Assembly (NCBI RefSeq): GCF_017776525.1
Contig: NZ_JACVEW010000024.1
Location: 1 to 53,800 of the forward strand
Reading direction: 5' to 3'
From: Marinobacterium alkalitolerans
GTDB taxonomy: Bacteria; Pseudomonadota; Gammaproteobacteria; Pseudomonadales; Balneatricaceae
DNA length: 53,800 nucleotides
The notes beneath the pieces are model-generated. The model was not told the DNA's origin, made no database searches, and worked only from the letters and a program-made list of their open reading frames with translations. Shown here piece by piece: positions 1 through 9,630 of this stretch. Within the stretch, counting starts at the first letter, position 1, and the number at the start of each line of letters is the position of its first letter. A program made the translations under genes and the position numbers.

Positions 1-8
1 AGGCGCGT

Positions 9-36
9 ATCTTACCGCAACCCCGTTCAGTGTCAA
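9..36 (-). promoter_or_regulatory. Leftward rRNA-type promoter (P2-like)
   Basis: On the minus strand TTGACA (31-36) is followed after 16 bases by TAAGAT (9-14) and then a GC-rich discriminator (CGCGCC). A-tracts at about 37-58 sit just upstream of the -35 box like an UP element. The same layout is repeated at 207-234. Transcription would leave the window to the left. Near-consensus -35, 16-base spacer and G+C discriminator are typical of growth-rate and ppGpp controlled rRNA promoters, so an rRNA operon just outside the window is inferred. Confidence 0.7.
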
Positions 37-206
37 CCGTTTTTTTTCGTCTTTTTCGATCTCGCTGCGAGCAGCGCATCGAACGAACCGGTTGTCACTC
101 AAGTAACACCCTGACATAAAAAGCATCGCTTTTTCAATGGGTTATCACTTGCTACTTGGCGCTGTTCAGTGTTCCGTGAACTCTGTCGCCCCAAGCAAGG
201 ACGCGA

Positions 207-234
207 ATTTTACAGACCCCAGCCGGGGTGTCAA
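207..234 (-). promoter_or_regulatory. Leftward rRNA-type promoter (P1-like)
   Basis: On the minus strand TTGACA (229-234), 16-base spacer, TAAAAT (207-212), then the GC-rich TCGCGTCC. It is a diverged copy of the element at 9-36, about 198 bases upstream of it in the direction of transcription. The stretch between the two (about 40-200) has no open frame and would be leader RNA. The A/T-rich block 235-256 may be an UP element. Confidence 0.7.
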
Positions 235-285
235 CGCTTTTTAGCGAAAAAGCCGAAAAACCCTGTATCACTTCCTGAAACGACA

Positions 286-307
286 GCGGGCACCCTGAGG
301 TGCCCGC
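286..307 (-). terminator. Hairpin terminator downstream of tyrS
   Basis: Perfect 9-bp stem GCGGGCACC/GGTGCCCGC with a 4-base loop, 20 bases after the tyrS stop. On the minus strand it is followed by a poor T-run (GTCGTTTC), so termination may be partial. It separates tyrS from the leftward rRNA-type promoters. Confidence 0.55.
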
Positions 308-326
308 CGGATCTGCCACTGCCGTA

Positions 327-1625
327 TCAGTCGGCCAAGTAGAAAAGGTGATGTTTCTTCTTGCCCAGCTTCACCAGGAAGTATTTGCCAAAACGAGCGT
401 TCGCTGCACTGAACAGTTCCGCCGCACTCATGTTCTGCTCCATCCCGCAAGCAGTGTCATTAACAATCACGGCATTACGCTGGAGCGCATCCTTTACCTG
501 CTTGCCGGAGTTTGCCATTCCGGCTTCAACCAGCAGGGTTGTCAGAGGCGTTTCGCTCAGCTCTGCAGGAACGGCAGAGGACGGCAGACCATCCAGCTGC
601 AGTTGCGCATAATCATCTGCGCTCAGGCTGGACAAATCACCGGAGAACAGCGCCTCGGTGATACGGCGTGCGGCCTGAAGCGCGTCCTCTCCATGCACCA
701 GGCGGGTCATCTCTTCTGCCAACACCTGCTGTCCCTGCGGGCGACCTTCACGCTTGCGATCTTCTGCTTCAATGGCATCGATTTGCTCTACCGGCAGGAA
801 CGTGAAGAACTTCATAAACCGGTATACATCCGCATCCGGCGTCTGCAACCAGAACTGGTAGAAGGCATAAGGCGAGGTCTTGGCCGCTTCGAGCCAGACG
901 GCACCACCTTCTGTCTTGCCAAACTTGGTACCATCCGACTTGGTAATCAGCGGCAGAGTCAGTGCATGCGCATGGGCACCATTGACACGACGGGTCAGTT
1001 CAATACCGCCTACAATATTACCCCACTGATCAGAGCCACCAATCTGCAAGGTACAGTTGTACAGGCTGTTCAGCTGCTGGAAGTCGTAGGATTGCAGGAT
1101 CTGGTAAGTAAACTCCGTGAACGAGAGGCCTGACCCGTCACGCTCGATGCGCTGCTTCACCGACTCTTTGGCGATCATCTTGTTGACCGTGAAATGCTTG
1201 CCGATGTCTCGCAGGAAGCTGAGCACGTCAACATTCGCCGTCCAGTCGTAGTTGTTTGCAAGCACCGCACCATCTTCACCGCTGAAATCGATAAAGCGGC
1301 TGATCTGCGCTTTCAGGCAGTCACTCCACTGACGCACTACGTCTTCAGAGTTCAACTGTCGCTCCTGGTCCTTGAAGCTGGGGTCGCCAATAAGGCCTGT
1401 TGCACCACCGACCAGGGCGATCGGACGATGACCGGCATCCTGGAAGCGCTTCAGCATCAACAGTGGCACCAGGTGACCCAAATGAAGGCTGTCGGCAGTC
1501 GGATCGAAGCCGCAATAAAGCGTCACCGGTCCCTGAGCAAGGTGCTCGACCAGTTCTTCTTCATTGGTCATCTGGGCGATGAGCCCACGGGCCTTGAGAT
1601 CTTCGATCAAACTGTTTGCGTTCAT
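327..1625 (-). CDS. tyrS: Tyrosyl-tRNA synthetase
   Basis: Charges tRNA-Tyr with tyrosine in the cytoplasm, using ATP. The 432-residue product has the class I signature HLGH at residues 48-51 and the KMSKS-type loop KFGKT at 234-238, matching the bacterial TyrS form typified by E. coli. The C-terminal 80 residues form the S4-like RNA-binding domain. The frame stays open to 1751, but the family N-terminus (Asn-Ser-Leu-Ile then a helix with Arg-Gly-Leu) begins at the ATG at 1625, so I use that. It is transcribed divergently from the M23 peptidase gene. The tyrS, M23 peptidase, anmK and erpA neighbourhood is the one found in Pseudomonas. Confidence 0.97.
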   Translation of the reverse strand: MNANSLIEDLKARGLIAQMTNEEELVEHLAQGPVTLYCGFDPTADSLHLGHLVPLLMLKRFQDAGHRPIALVGGATGLIGDPSFKDQERQLNSEDVVRQWSDCLKAQISRFIDFSGEDGAVLANNYDWTANVDVLSFLRDIGKHFTVNKMIAKESVKQRIERDGSGLSFTEFTYQILQSYDFQQLNSLYNCTLQIGGSDQWGNIVGGIELTRRVNGAHAHALTLPLITKSDGTKFGKTEGGAVWLEAAKTSPYAFYQFWLQTPDADVYRFMKFFTFLPVEQIDAIEAEDRKREGRPQGQQVLAEEMTRLVHGEDALQAARRITEALFSGDLSSLSADDYAQLQLDGLPSSAVPAELSETPLTTLLVEAGMANSGKQVKDALQRNAVIVNDTACGMEQNMSAAELFSAANARFGKYFLVKLGKKKHHLFYLAD

Positions 1626-1776
1626 AACCGCCGAAATCCCTCTATTGGATTGATAATAAGCAGAGCGGCATTCTACAGTGGTTTCAGAGGTAATGGCCAG
1701 AACAGCCCCCGCATACACGGGCCGAGTTAATCGCAAAAGTCTGATGCACATTCAGGCCTGAGCCGCTTTATTTCGT

Positions 1777-1782
1777 TATACT
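1777..1782 (+). promoter_or_regulatory. Probable -10 element for the M23 peptidase-anmK operon
   Basis: TATACT at 1777-1782 is a good -10 box but no convincing -35 lies 16-18 bases upstream. A start site near 1789 would leave the GTG at 1786 untranscribed, which argues for a later translation start in the peptidase gene. Confidence 0.4.
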
Positions 1783-1821
1783 GGCGTGTCAAAGCGGTTT
1801 GAAAACACTCAAGGTATCTCT

Positions 1822-3261
1822 GTGGCGCCTATGATGCACTACCTGCGGGCTCTGCCCCGCCTCCATCTCTATTTACTGGCGGCCGTGCTGTCGGCTATTA
1901 CACTGACTGTTTTGCTTCTCCCTGAAGAGCAGGCGGCACCCGCTTCAGAGCCACGGCTGGTTGAAACGCTGAAGCCCGCTACAGAAGCCAAAGCCGATCA
2001 AGAGCCCGCATTGGATGCCAGCCCTGAACCGGCATCTGTTGTAACCGCCACGGAAGCAACACCGCCCGCTCCCTCCGAGCCTGCCGCACTGGCGCCAAAG
2101 CCTGAGCCCGCTCCGGCACTTGCAGAGCCTGTTTCGCCCGTGGTCACTGAAAACTGGGTCGAATACACGGTGAAATCCGGCGACAGCCTGACAACCCTGT
2201 TCCAGAGAGCCGGCCTGGGCGCCCGGGATGTATACCGCATTTCACAGGCGGCCAGCGGCCAGGGTGCCCTCAAGTACCTGAAACCCGGACAAACCCTGGC
2301 GTTTCTGATCGAGAATGGCGAACTGCGCAAGCTGCGACATATTCAAAACCGCCTGAGCTACACGCTGATCGAGCAAACCGAGGCCGGTTATCAGGTCGAG
2401 CAGGTTGAGCGTTCTCCCCAGCCTCAAACCGCTTATGCCGAAGCACAGATCCAACGCTCCCTGTTTCTCGATGCTGCCGACGCCGGTCTGCCGCAACGGA
2501 CCATCATGCAGCTGGCACAGATCTTTGGCTGGGATATCGATTTCGCTCTCGACATCCGCAAGGGCGACCACTTCAGTGTTCTCTATGAGCAGGACTACCT
2601 TGATGGAGAGCCTCTTGATCGCACCCGTATACTGGCAGCCCGATTCGTCAACAAGGGCAAAACCTTTACCGCCGTTCGTTTTACCAACAGCGAAGGCGAC
2701 AGCAACTACTTCAGCCCGGATGGGCACAGTATGCGCAAGGCCTTTCTGCGCTCGCCGGTCGATTTCCGCCGCATCAGTTCTCGTTTCAAGCCTGAACGCT
2801 ATCACCCGGTACTGGGCCGCAAGCGGCCGCACCGTGGCGTAGACTACGCAGCTTCAACCGGCACTCCAATCAAGGCCGCCGGTGACGGCAAGGTCATCTG
2901 GCGAGGCACCAAAGGAGGCTATGGGCGTACGGTTATCCTGCAGCATGGTGGCAACATCACCACCCTGTATGCCCACATGAGCCGGTACCAGAAAGGCGTC
3001 TCCAACGGCACCCGTGTCAAACAGGGGCAGACCATCGGTTATGTCGGTGCCTCAGGGCTGGCTACCGGGCCACACCTGCATTACGAATTCCGTATCAACG
3101 GGGTACACAAGAACCCCCTGACCGTTGCGCTGCCTGCAGCCGATCCGGTACCCGAACATGAGCGTGAAGCCTTTGCCAAACAGGCGAGCCAGCTGGTCGC
3201 CGAACTGGAGCGCCACTCGGATACGCGGCTGGCCTTGAACACTGCGGACACAACGCCATGA
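1822..3261 (+). CDS. LysM/M23 family peptidoglycan endopeptidase
   Basis: Probable cell-wall DD-endopeptidase of the MepM type, anchored in the inner membrane with its catalytic part in the periplasm. In order: a membrane segment (Leu/Ala-rich, encoded about 1855-1920), a Pro/Ala/Glu-rich linker, a LysM-like module (encoded about 2155-2290), and a C-terminal M23 metallopeptidase. Zinc ligands are visible as HRGVD (about 2830-2844) and HLH (3073-3081). Start is uncertain: GTG 1822 has AAGG seven bases upstream; GTG 1786 and ATG 1831 are in the same frame, and the -10 box at 1777 disfavours 1786. It overlaps anmK by four bases (ATGA), so the two are translationally coupled. The pairing of a murein endopeptidase with anhydro-MurNAc kinase suggests a shared cell-wall turnover role. 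Confidence 0.88.
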   Translation: MAPMMHYLRALPRLHLYLLAAVLSAITLTVLLLPEEQAAPASEPRLVETLKPATEAKADQEPALDASPEPASVVTATEATPPAPSEPAALAPKPEPAPALAEPVSPVVTENWVEYTVKSGDSLTTLFQRAGLGARDVYRISQAASGQGALKYLKPGQTLAFLIENGELRKLRHIQNRLSYTLIEQTEAGYQVEQVERSPQPQTAYAEAQIQRSLFLDAADAGLPQRTIMQLAQIFGWDIDFALDIRKGDHFSVLYEQDYLDGEPLDRTRILAARFVNKGKTFTAVRFTNSEGDSNYFSPDGHSMRKAFLRSPVDFRRISSRFKPERYHPVLGRKRPHRGVDYAASTGTPIKAAGDGKVIWRGTKGGYGRTVILQHGGNITTLYAHMSRYQKGVSNGTRVKQGQTIGYVGASGLATGPHLHYEFRINGVHKNPLTVALPAADPVPEHEREAFAKQASQLVAELERHSDTRLALNTADTTP

Positions 3262-4364
3262 CACAGCGGTATTTTATTGGCCTGATGTCCGGCACCAGCC
3301 TGGACAGCGTCGATGCGGTACTGGTCAGTTTTGAGCCCGAATTCAAGCTGCATTACAGTCACTCACACCCTCTGCCTCCCCCCATTCGAGCGCAGATTCT
3401 TGCGCTCTGCGCCCCCGGTGAAAATGAGATCGAACAGATGGGCGTGCTGGATCGCGCGCTGGGCAGGCTCTTTGCGGATGCGACCGAGGCGCTGCTTGCG
3501 CACTCAGGCATCAACCGGTCCGAAATTCGGGCCATCGGTAGCCACGGGCAAACGCTGAGGCACCACCCTGAGCTGGGTTTCAGTCTGCAAATCGGCGACC
3601 CGGCAACGCTGGCTGAACAGACCGGCATTACCTGCGTAGCCGATTTCCGTCGCCGTGATCTGGCCGCCGGCGGACAAGGCGCCCCGCTGGTTCCGGCCTT
3701 TCACGAAGCACTGTTTCGCACACCTGAGCAGGACCGCGTACTGGTAAACCTGGGCGGGATGGCCAACATCACCCTGCTGCCAGCGAGCAATCAGGCACCC
3801 GTTTCCGGGTACGACACAGGCCCGGGTAATATCCTCATGGACAGCTGGATCCAGTCTGTCAAAGGTGAAGCCTTTGACGCCAACGGCCAGTGGGCCGCCA
3901 GTGGCCGGGTCAACCCGCTACTGCTCGAACGATTACTGGCCGACGCCTACTTTCAGCAGCCGCCTCCGAAAAGCACCGGGCGAGAGCGCTTCAACCTCGC
4001 TTGGCTGGAGCACCACCTCAGGGGCACCGAGGTTGAGATACCCAACGCCGACGTTCAGGCCACACTGCTGGAGCTGACAGCCCGCTCATTGGCTGAATCC
4101 ATTCGTTCACACGCACTCCCGCATCCCGGGGTATACCTGTGCGGGGGCGGCAGTCATAACGCGGCGCTTCACTTACGGCTGCAAGACCTGCTGCCGGAAG
4201 CCCGGATCGCCAGCACCGATACCATCGGACTGCCGCCTGACTGGATGGAGGCGGCTGCATTTGCCTGGTTTGCCAAGCGTACGCTTAACCGCGAGACTTC
4301 CAGCCTTGCCAGTGTCACCGGCGCACAGGGGAACCGTATTCTCGGCAGTATTTATCTGCCCTGA
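3258..4364 (+). CDS. anmK: Anhydro-N-acetylmuramic acid kinase
   Basis: Converts 1,6-anhydro-MurNAc released during murein turnover to MurNAc-6-phosphate, so that it can be recycled; cytoplasmic. The 368-residue product begins with the family signature GLMSGTSLDSVDAVL at residues 8-22, and has the conserved IGSHGQT and GPGN motifs of the ASKHA-fold sugar kinase and a C-terminal glycine-rich CGGGSHN. Length is normal for AnmK. The start codon lies in the ATGA overlap with the upstream peptidase gene. A strong hairpin follows the stop. Confidence 0.96.
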   Translation: MTQRYFIGLMSGTSLDSVDAVLVSFEPEFKLHYSHSHPLPPPIRAQILALCAPGENEIEQMGVLDRALGRLFADATEALLAHSGINRSEIRAIGSHGQTLRHHPELGFSLQIGDPATLAEQTGITCVADFRRRDLAAGGQGAPLVPAFHEALFRTPEQDRVLVNLGGMANITLLPASNQAPVSGYDTGPGNILMDSWIQSVKGEAFDANGQWAASGRVNPLLLERLLADAYFQQPPPKSTGRERFNLAWLEHHLRGTEVEIPNADVQATLLELTARSLAESIRSHALPHPGVYLCGGGSHNAALHLRLQDLLPEARIASTDTIGLPPDWMEAAAFAWFAKRTLNRETSSLASVTGAQGNRILGSIYLP

Positions 4365-4373
4365 TGCCAAACG

Positions 4374-4402
4374 CAAAACGCCGGCACAGGGCCGGCGTTT
4401 TG
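4374..4402. terminator. Bidirectional terminator between anmK and erpA
   Basis: Perfect 12-bp inverted repeat CAAAACGCCGGC/GCCGGCGTTTTG with a 5-base loop. T-runs appear at the 3' side on both strands, so it can serve the convergent anmK and erpA. Confidence 0.85.
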
Positions 4403-4423
4403 TGAAGTCTGGGTACAAACGCT

Positions 4424-4771
4424 TCAGATCGAGAATGAAGATCCGCAACCGCAAGTGGTTGTTGCGTTCGGGTTGTTGATTACGAACTGGGAGCCCTGCA
4501 GGCCCTCCCTGTAATCAACCTCGGCTCCCGCCAGGTACTGGAAGCTCATCGGGTCCACCACCAGCGTCACGCCATCACGCTCAACCGCCGTATCATCATC
4601 TGCCATGGTCTCATCAAATGTGAAGCCGTAAGAGAAACCGGCACACCCGCCGCCGGTAATGTATACCCGCAGCTTAAGGTTGTCGTTCTGTTCCTCTTCC
4701 AGCAGAGATTTCACTTTGTTGGCCGCAGCTTGGGTGAACACCAGCGCGGATGCCTGTGCAGTATCGCTCAT
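4424..4771 (-). CDS. erpA: Iron-sulfur cluster insertion protein ErpA
   Basis: A-type carrier that delivers iron-sulfur clusters to apoproteins, including those of isoprenoid synthesis. The 115-residue product carries the three invariant cysteines of the HesB/IscA family: Cys43 in [11 protein letters not shown] and Cys107/Cys109 in the C-terminal TCGCG motif. Length is typical of ErpA. It lies downstream of argC in the same direction with a 69-base gap and is convergent with anmK, the arrangement usual in pseudomonads (where hemJ often sits between argC and erpA; it is absent here). Confidence 0.95.
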   Translation of the reverse strand: MSDTAQASALVFTQAAANKVKSLLEEEQNDNLKLRVYITGGGCAGFSYGFTFDETMADDDTAVERDGVTLVVDPMSFQYLAGAEVDYREGLQGSQFVINNPNATTTCGCGSSFSI

Positions 4772-4840
4772 AGTTACACTAACCCTCTTAGATACAGCGC
4801 ATTCTGCCTAAACCAACCAAAATGGTCAAGTATTGACAGG

Positions 4841-5875
4841 TCAGGGCATCAGCGCAACCTGCTCAAGCCCGGCTGTTTCCGGAAGGTCAAACATGATGTT
4901 CATGACCTGAATGGCCTGACCAGAGGCACCCTTCACCAGGTTATCGATCGCCGAGAGCACCACCACCGTGTCTTCGCCCTGCGGCTGATGAACACTGATA
5001 CGGCACATGTTGGAGCCTTTCACGCTGCGTGTTTCCGGGTGCGATCCCGCCGGCATCACATCCACGAAAGGCTCGTCACGGTAGAACTCTTCAAACAGTG
5101 TCTGCAGATCCGGCCCGACCGGGTCTTTCAGAATGGAGTACAGCGTGGCGTGAATGCCGCGAATCATCGGCATCAGGTGAGGCGCAAAGGTCAGCCCCAC
5201 CGGACGGCCCGCCATACCGCTCAGGCCCTGCCTGATTTCCGGCAGGTGGCGATGCCCCGGCACGCCGTAGGCTTTGACACTTTCACTGGACTCCGCCTGC
5301 AGCATGGCCACATTGGCACCGCGGCCCGCGCCCGTCACACCGGACTTGCAATCCGCAATCAGGCGACGATGGTCAACCAGTCCGTTCTCCAGCAGAGGAC
5401 GATAACCCAGCTGCACCGCCGTCGGATAACAGCCGGCACAGCCGATAAGCTGACCTTCGCGAATCGCATCGCGATTCACCTCAGGCAGACCATAGACCGC
5501 CTGCTGCGCCAGCTCCGGGCAGGTATGTTCAAGGTTGTACCACTTTTCCCAAAGCTCGATATCCTTGATGCGGAAATCGGCCCCCAGATCAACCACGCGC
5601 ACGCCACGCTCGATCAGCTCGGGCGCCATGCTCATGGCCACTCCGTGCGGGGTGGCAAAGAAAACCACATCACAGGCAGCCAGACGATCCACGTCCGGTA
5701 CCGTGAAGGCCAGGTCCAGGTGGCCACGCAGGTTCGGAAACATATCTGCCACTTTGACACCTTCCTCGGAGCGCGAGGTAATCACCTCAACCTGCGCCTG
5801 CGGATGGCGGGACAGAAGACGCAACAATTCAACACCGGTGTAGCCGGTGCCGCCGACGATACCTACCTTGACCAC
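4841..5875 (-). CDS. argC: N-acetyl-gamma-glutamyl-phosphate reductase
   Basis: Third step of arginine synthesis: NADPH-dependent reduction of N-acetylglutamyl phosphate to the semialdehyde. The 344-residue product opens with the nucleotide-binding [17 protein letters not shown] and contains the active-site cysteine in [14 protein letters not shown], with the downstream GVTGAGRGA and GHRHLPEI motifs of the family. Full length. The ATG is at 5875; the gene is divergent from the ClC gene. Confidence 0.97.
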   Translation of the reverse strand: MVKVGIVGGTGYTGVELLRLLSRHPQAQVEVITSRSEEGVKVADMFPNLRGHLDLAFTVPDVDRLAACDVVFFATPHGVAMSMAPELIERGVRVVDLGADFRIKDIELWEKWYNLEHTCPELAQQAVYGLPEVNRDAIREGQLIGCAGCYPTAVQLGYRPLLENGLVDHRRLIADCKSGVTGAGRGANVAMLQAESSESVKAYGVPGHRHLPEIRQGLSGMAGRPVGLTFAPHLMPMIRGIHATLYSILKDPVGPDLQTLFEEFYRDEPFVDVMPAGSHPETRSVKGSNMCRISVHQPQGEDTVVVLSAIDNLVKGASGQAIQVMNIMFDLPETAGLEQVALMP

Positions 5876-5961
5876 ATCAACCTCTCATCAGTACGTAAAA
5901 GCTGTTAGGGTATACTACTTGGCTGCTCAGCAGATGACCATGATCCCCTGAAGTGACCATC

Positions 5962-7689
5962 ATGCCACACCGACTGCTATCTCTGGAACACTTCCGACAA
6001 CGCCTGGCCCACGCCGATGCCCTGCCCCAACTGGTAATTCTGGGGGTCTTGTCCGGCGTGGCGGCCGGCGGGCTGATCAGCCTGTTTCGGGCCGCCGACA
6101 CTCTTTTGCAGGCCTGGCTGCTCAGCGAGGGCGCCGAGCGTTTTGAGGCCCTGCCCGACCTTTACCGACTGCTGCTGCCGATCGGGGGCAGCCTGCTGCT
6201 GATCGCACTCTTTGCCTGTATTCCGGCACAGGCACGTGCCGTGGGCATCGTCCACCTGCTGGAGCGGCTGGCCAACCATCAAGGTAGACTCCCCGTGCTG
6301 AACCTGATCATTCAGGGCCTGGCCGCACTCATCGCACTGGCCAGCGGGCACTCGGTCGGCCGCGAAGGGCCCGCCGTGCATTTGGGGGCCGGTGCGGGCA
6401 GTCTGATAGGCCAGCGTCTCAACCTGCCCAACAATTCCATGCGCCTGCTGGTGGGCTGTGGTGCTGCCGCAGGTATCGCCGCTACGTTCAACACGCCACT
6501 GGCCGGCGTCATCTTCGCCATGGAGGTGATCCTGCTGGAGTACACCATGATCGGTTTCCTGCCGGTCATGGTGGCTGCCCTCGTCGGCGACGTGGTATCA
6601 CGGGCACTGCTGGGCAAGGCAATCGTTTTTACGGCCCCGGATCTGGCCATCGGCGAACTGACCCAACTGCCTCTGGTGGCTCTGCTGGGACTGCTGTGCG
6701 GGCTGCTGGCAGCAGGCTTTCATACCCTGCAGATACAAACCTTTCGATTGCGCCACTGGCACTTCCCGGTCCGATTTCTGCTCGCCGGCGTGCTGACGGG
6801 CATGGTGGCCGTGTACTGGCCCGAAGTCATGGGCAGCGGCTACGACACCATTGAATCGCTGTTCCATGAATCGGCGCCTGTGCTGTTTCTGGTGGGTCTG
6901 CTGCTGGCCAAGTGCATTCTCACCCCGATCGTGATCGGACTGGGCATTCCCGCCGGGCTGATCGGCCCAACGCTGGTGATTGGCGCGCTGGCAGGTGCAT
7001 TGCTGGGCGCGCTGGACACCCTGATTACGGGCACCGCCCACACCGGTCTCTACGCCATGCTCGGCATGGGCGCCATGATGGCGGCCCTGCTGAATGCACC
7101 TTTGGCGGCCCTGCTGGCGATGCTGGAACTGACCCGAAATACCGATATCATTCTGCCCGGCATGCTGGCACTGGTCGTGGCCAGCCTGACGACCCGGTAT
7201 GTATTCAGGCTGCCCTCGATTTTCCACGCTTCGCTGATCCAGCAGGGACTGGACGTGCGCCAGGCACCGCTGGCCCAGATTCTGTCACGTGCTGCCGTTG
7301 GCAGCCTGATGCGACGCGACCTGTGCCAAACCTCCGCCGACATCAGTCTTGCGGCTGCTCGCACCCTGCTGGAGACTGCGCCCTACCGCATTCTGGTTGA
7401 AAGTGACAGGCGCCATTTTCTGCTGCCACCGGCTGACCTGCGCCACTACCTGGACAGCTTGCCGGAGGATGCCGGTGACAGCCTGAGCATCAACCTGCTG
7501 TCGATCCCGGCGCACCGCGTAGATACCGATTATCTGCTCTACCGGGCAACCCTGAAGGAAGCGCTTGATCGCATGCAGGAACAGGAACTGGAGTCACTGA
7601 TTGTGGTCAGCAATCGTGAGGATCCGATCGGACTGATCAGCCGTCAGCAGATCGAAGAGTATTACCACCAGAAGCAGAGCCTTGCATGA
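5962..7689 (+). CDS. ClC-family chloride channel/transporter with C-terminal CBS-like pair
   Basis: Inner-membrane anion channel or exchanger. About 440 residues of hydrophobic helices hold the gating motif GREGPAVH (outer gating Glu) and the segment AATFNTPLAGVIFAMEV, followed by about 130 soluble residues that look like two CBS units. Compared with E. coli ClcA, the inner proton glutamate position (second Glu of IIEEM) reads Val, the GSGIP selectivity loop appears to read AVGIV, and the central Tyr (PLYSAIL) appears to be Phe. These are by-eye alignments. GTG 5953 is an alternative start; ATG 5962 is preferred. It overlaps thiE by four bases (ATGA). Confidence 0.9.
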   Translation: MPHRLLSLEHFRQRLAHADALPQLVILGVLSGVAAGGLISLFRAADTLLQAWLLSEGAERFEALPDLYRLLLPIGGSLLLIALFACIPAQARAVGIVHLLERLANHQGRLPVLNLIIQGLAALIALASGHSVGREGPAVHLGAGAGSLIGQRLNLPNNSMRLLVGCGAAAGIAATFNTPLAGVIFAMEVILLEYTMIGFLPVMVAALVGDVVSRALLGKAIVFTAPDLAIGELTQLPLVALLGLLCGLLAAGFHTLQIQTFRLRHWHFPVRFLLAGVLTGMVAVYWPEVMGSGYDTIESLFHESAPVLFLVGLLLAKCILTPIVIGLGIPAGLIGPTLVIGALAGALLGALDTLITGTAHTGLYAMLGMGAMMAALLNAPLAALLAMLELTRNTDIILPGMLALVVASLTTRYVFRLPSIFHASLIQQGLDVRQAPLAQILSRAAVGSLMRRDLCQTSADISLAAARTLLETAPYRILVESDRRHFLLPPADLRHYLDSLPEDAGDSLSINLLSIPAHRVDTDYLLYRATLKEALDRMQEQELESLIVVSNREDPIGLISRQQIEEYYHQKQSLA

Positions 7690-8315
7690 CACAACTTTAT
7701 GGCCTGTATGGCCTGACAGACGCAGACCTGATGCCCTCGGATACGACCATGCTGGAGCAGGTCGAAGCCGCCCTGCGCGGGGGCATGCGCCTGCTGCAAT
7801 ACCGTGACAAGTCGACCGATGGTGCGCGCCGCCTGCGCCAGGCACTGGCCCTGCTGGAGCTGTGCCGCAGCTATGACTGCCCGTTGCTGATCAATGATGA
7901 TGTGAAGCTGGCTCGCGCCTCGGGTGCCGATGGGGTTCACCTCGGGCAGGGTGATGGCAGCGTTGCCGCCGCACGCGAATACCTGGGCCGGAAGGCGCTG
8001 ATCGGCCAGACCTGTCACAACAGCCTCGCGCTGGCTCAACGGGCCGTTGCACTGGGGGCGGACCATGTGGCGTTTGGTGCCTTTTTCCCGTCCGCCACCA
8101 AGCCCAACGCCCGGCCCGCCCCCCTGTCACTGCTGGCAGAAGCCAGGTCAGAGCTGGATGTACCGGTGGTAGCGATCGGCGGTATCAGCGTGGATAATGC
8201 ACACCAGGTACTTGAGTCCGGTGCAGATCTGGTGGCCGTGGTGCATGCACTCTTCACCGCCGACGATATTCAACAACAGGCCCAGCGCTTTGCCCGGCTG
8301 TTTCACAATTTGTAA
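7686..8315 (+). CDS. thiE: Thiamine-phosphate synthase
   Basis: Joins the thiamine pyrimidine diphosphate and thiazole phosphate to make thiamine monophosphate. The 209-residue TIM-barrel shows LLQYRDK near residue 36, LLINDDVKLA, GVHLGQGD, and the C-terminal phosphate-binding VAIGGI, all hallmark ThiE strands. The start overlaps the ClC stop (ATGA), implying one mRNA. hemL follows 23 bases later; thiE beside hemL is a common pseudomonad arrangement. No other thiamine genes are in the window. Confidence 0.95.
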   Translation: MTQLYGLYGLTDADLMPSDTTMLEQVEAALRGGMRLLQYRDKSTDGARRLRQALALLELCRSYDCPLLINDDVKLARASGADGVHLGQGDGSVAAAREYLGRKALIGQTCHNSLALAQRAVALGADHVAFGAFFPSATKPNARPAPLSLLAEARSELDVPVVAIGGISVDNAHQVLESGADLVAVVHALFTADDIQQQAQRFARLFHNL

Positions 8316-8338
8316 CCTCAATTTAAAGGAAGTGTTCA

Positions 8339-9625
8339 ATGTCACGTTCAGAATCCCTGTTTCAGGCTGCACAGGCCCACATCCCGGGCGGCGTCAATTC
8401 ACCGGTACGTGCGTTCAAGGGCGTGGGTGGCACACCGGTCTTTTTCAAACGTGGCGAAGGCCCTTTCCTGTTCGATGAAGACGACCAGCGTTACATTGAC
8501 TACGTGGGCTCCTGGGGCCCGATGCTGCTGGGCCATTCCTACCCGCCGGTGATCAACGCCGTGCGCGAAGCGCTGGATAACGGCCTCGGCTTTGGCGCAC
8601 CGACCGCCATCGAAACCGAAATGGCAGATCTGGTATGCGAACTGGTCCCGTCCATGGACATGGTGCGTATGGTCAGCTCCGGTACCGAAGCCACCATGAG
8701 TGCTATCCGTCTGGCGCGCGGCTTTACCAGCCGTGACAAGATCGTCAAGTTTGAAGGCTGCTACCACGGCCACTCGGACTCACTGCTGGTGAAAGCAGGC
8801 TCCGGTGCCCTGACACTGGGCGAACCCAACTCTCCGGGGGTGCCGGCGGCACTGGCCGAGCACACCATCACGCTGAACTTCAACGACATCGACAATGTAC
8901 GTGAAGCCTTTGCCGAAATCGGCGATCAGGTGGCCTGTGTCATTGTTGAGCCGGTGGCCGGCAACATGAACTGCATCCTGCCCAAGGAAGGTTTTCTGGA
9001 AGGCCTGCGCGAGGTGTGCGACCAGCATGGCAGCGTGCTGATTTTCGACGAAGTCATGACCGGGTTCCGTGTCGCACGAGGCGGCGCTCAGGAGATGTTC
9101 AATGTCACACCTGACCTGACCACGCTGGGCAAAGTGATTGGCGGAGGCCTGCCGGTGGGTGCCTTTGGCGGCAAGCGCGAAATCATGGAGCACATTGCCC
9201 CGCTGGGACCTGTCTATCAGGCAGGCACTCTGTCCGGCAACCCGCTGGCCATGTCCGCTGGCCTCGCGATGCTGACGGCACTGAAAGAAGACGGCATTCA
9301 CGAAGCCCTGGGCGCCAAGGCCGAATACCTGACGCAGGGGCTGGAAGCCATGGCCGCCCGTCACGGCATCCCCTTCACCACCAGCTGTGCCGGCGGCATG
9401 TTCGGCCTGTTCTTCACCGAACAAGAAACCGTGAGCAGCTTTGCCGAAGCCACCGCCTGCGACACTGAACTGTTTGGCAAATTCTTCCATGGCATGCTGG
9501 ACGAAGGCATCTACCTGGCACCTTCTGCCTTTGAAGCAGGCTTTGTCTCCAATGCACACACGGAAGCCGAGCTGGATGCCACACTGGCAGCCGCGGACCG
9601 CGTATTTTCCAGGCTGGCAGGCTAA
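8339..9625 (+). CDS. hemL: Glutamate-1-semialdehyde 2,1-aminomutase
   Basis: PLP enzyme that makes 5-aminolevulinate for heme in the C5 pathway. The 428-residue product has the family's [11 protein letters not shown] near residue 15, the [16 protein letters not shown] cofactor loop, FDEVMTGFR and the PLP lysine in [17 protein letters not shown]. The ATG at 8339 is preceded by AAAGGAAG at good spacing. Probably cotranscribed with thiE and with the membrane protein gene 5 bases downstream. Confidence 0.97.
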   Translation: MSRSESLFQAAQAHIPGGVNSPVRAFKGVGGTPVFFKRGEGPFLFDEDDQRYIDYVGSWGPMLLGHSYPPVINAVREALDNGLGFGAPTAIETEMADLVCELVPSMDMVRMVSSGTEATMSAIRLARGFTSRDKIVKFEGCYHGHSDSLLVKAGSGALTLGEPNSPGVPAALAEHTITLNFNDIDNVREAFAEIGDQVACVIVEPVAGNMNCILPKEGFLEGLREVCDQHGSVLIFDEVMTGFRVARGGAQEMFNVTPDLTTLGKVIGGGLPVGAFGGKREIMEHIAPLGPVYQAGTLSGNPLAMSAGLAMLTALKEDGIHEALGAKAEYLTQGLEAMAARHGIPFTTSCAGGMFGLFFTEQETVSSFAEATACDTELFGKFFHGMLDEGIYLAPSAFEAGFVSNAHTEAELDATLAAADRVFSRLAG

Positions 9626-9630
9626 CGCCG

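Noticed and set aside
1626..1751. 42-residue extension of TyrS
   Set aside because: Residues do not match the family and the region is the divergent promoter area with the M23 peptidase gene.
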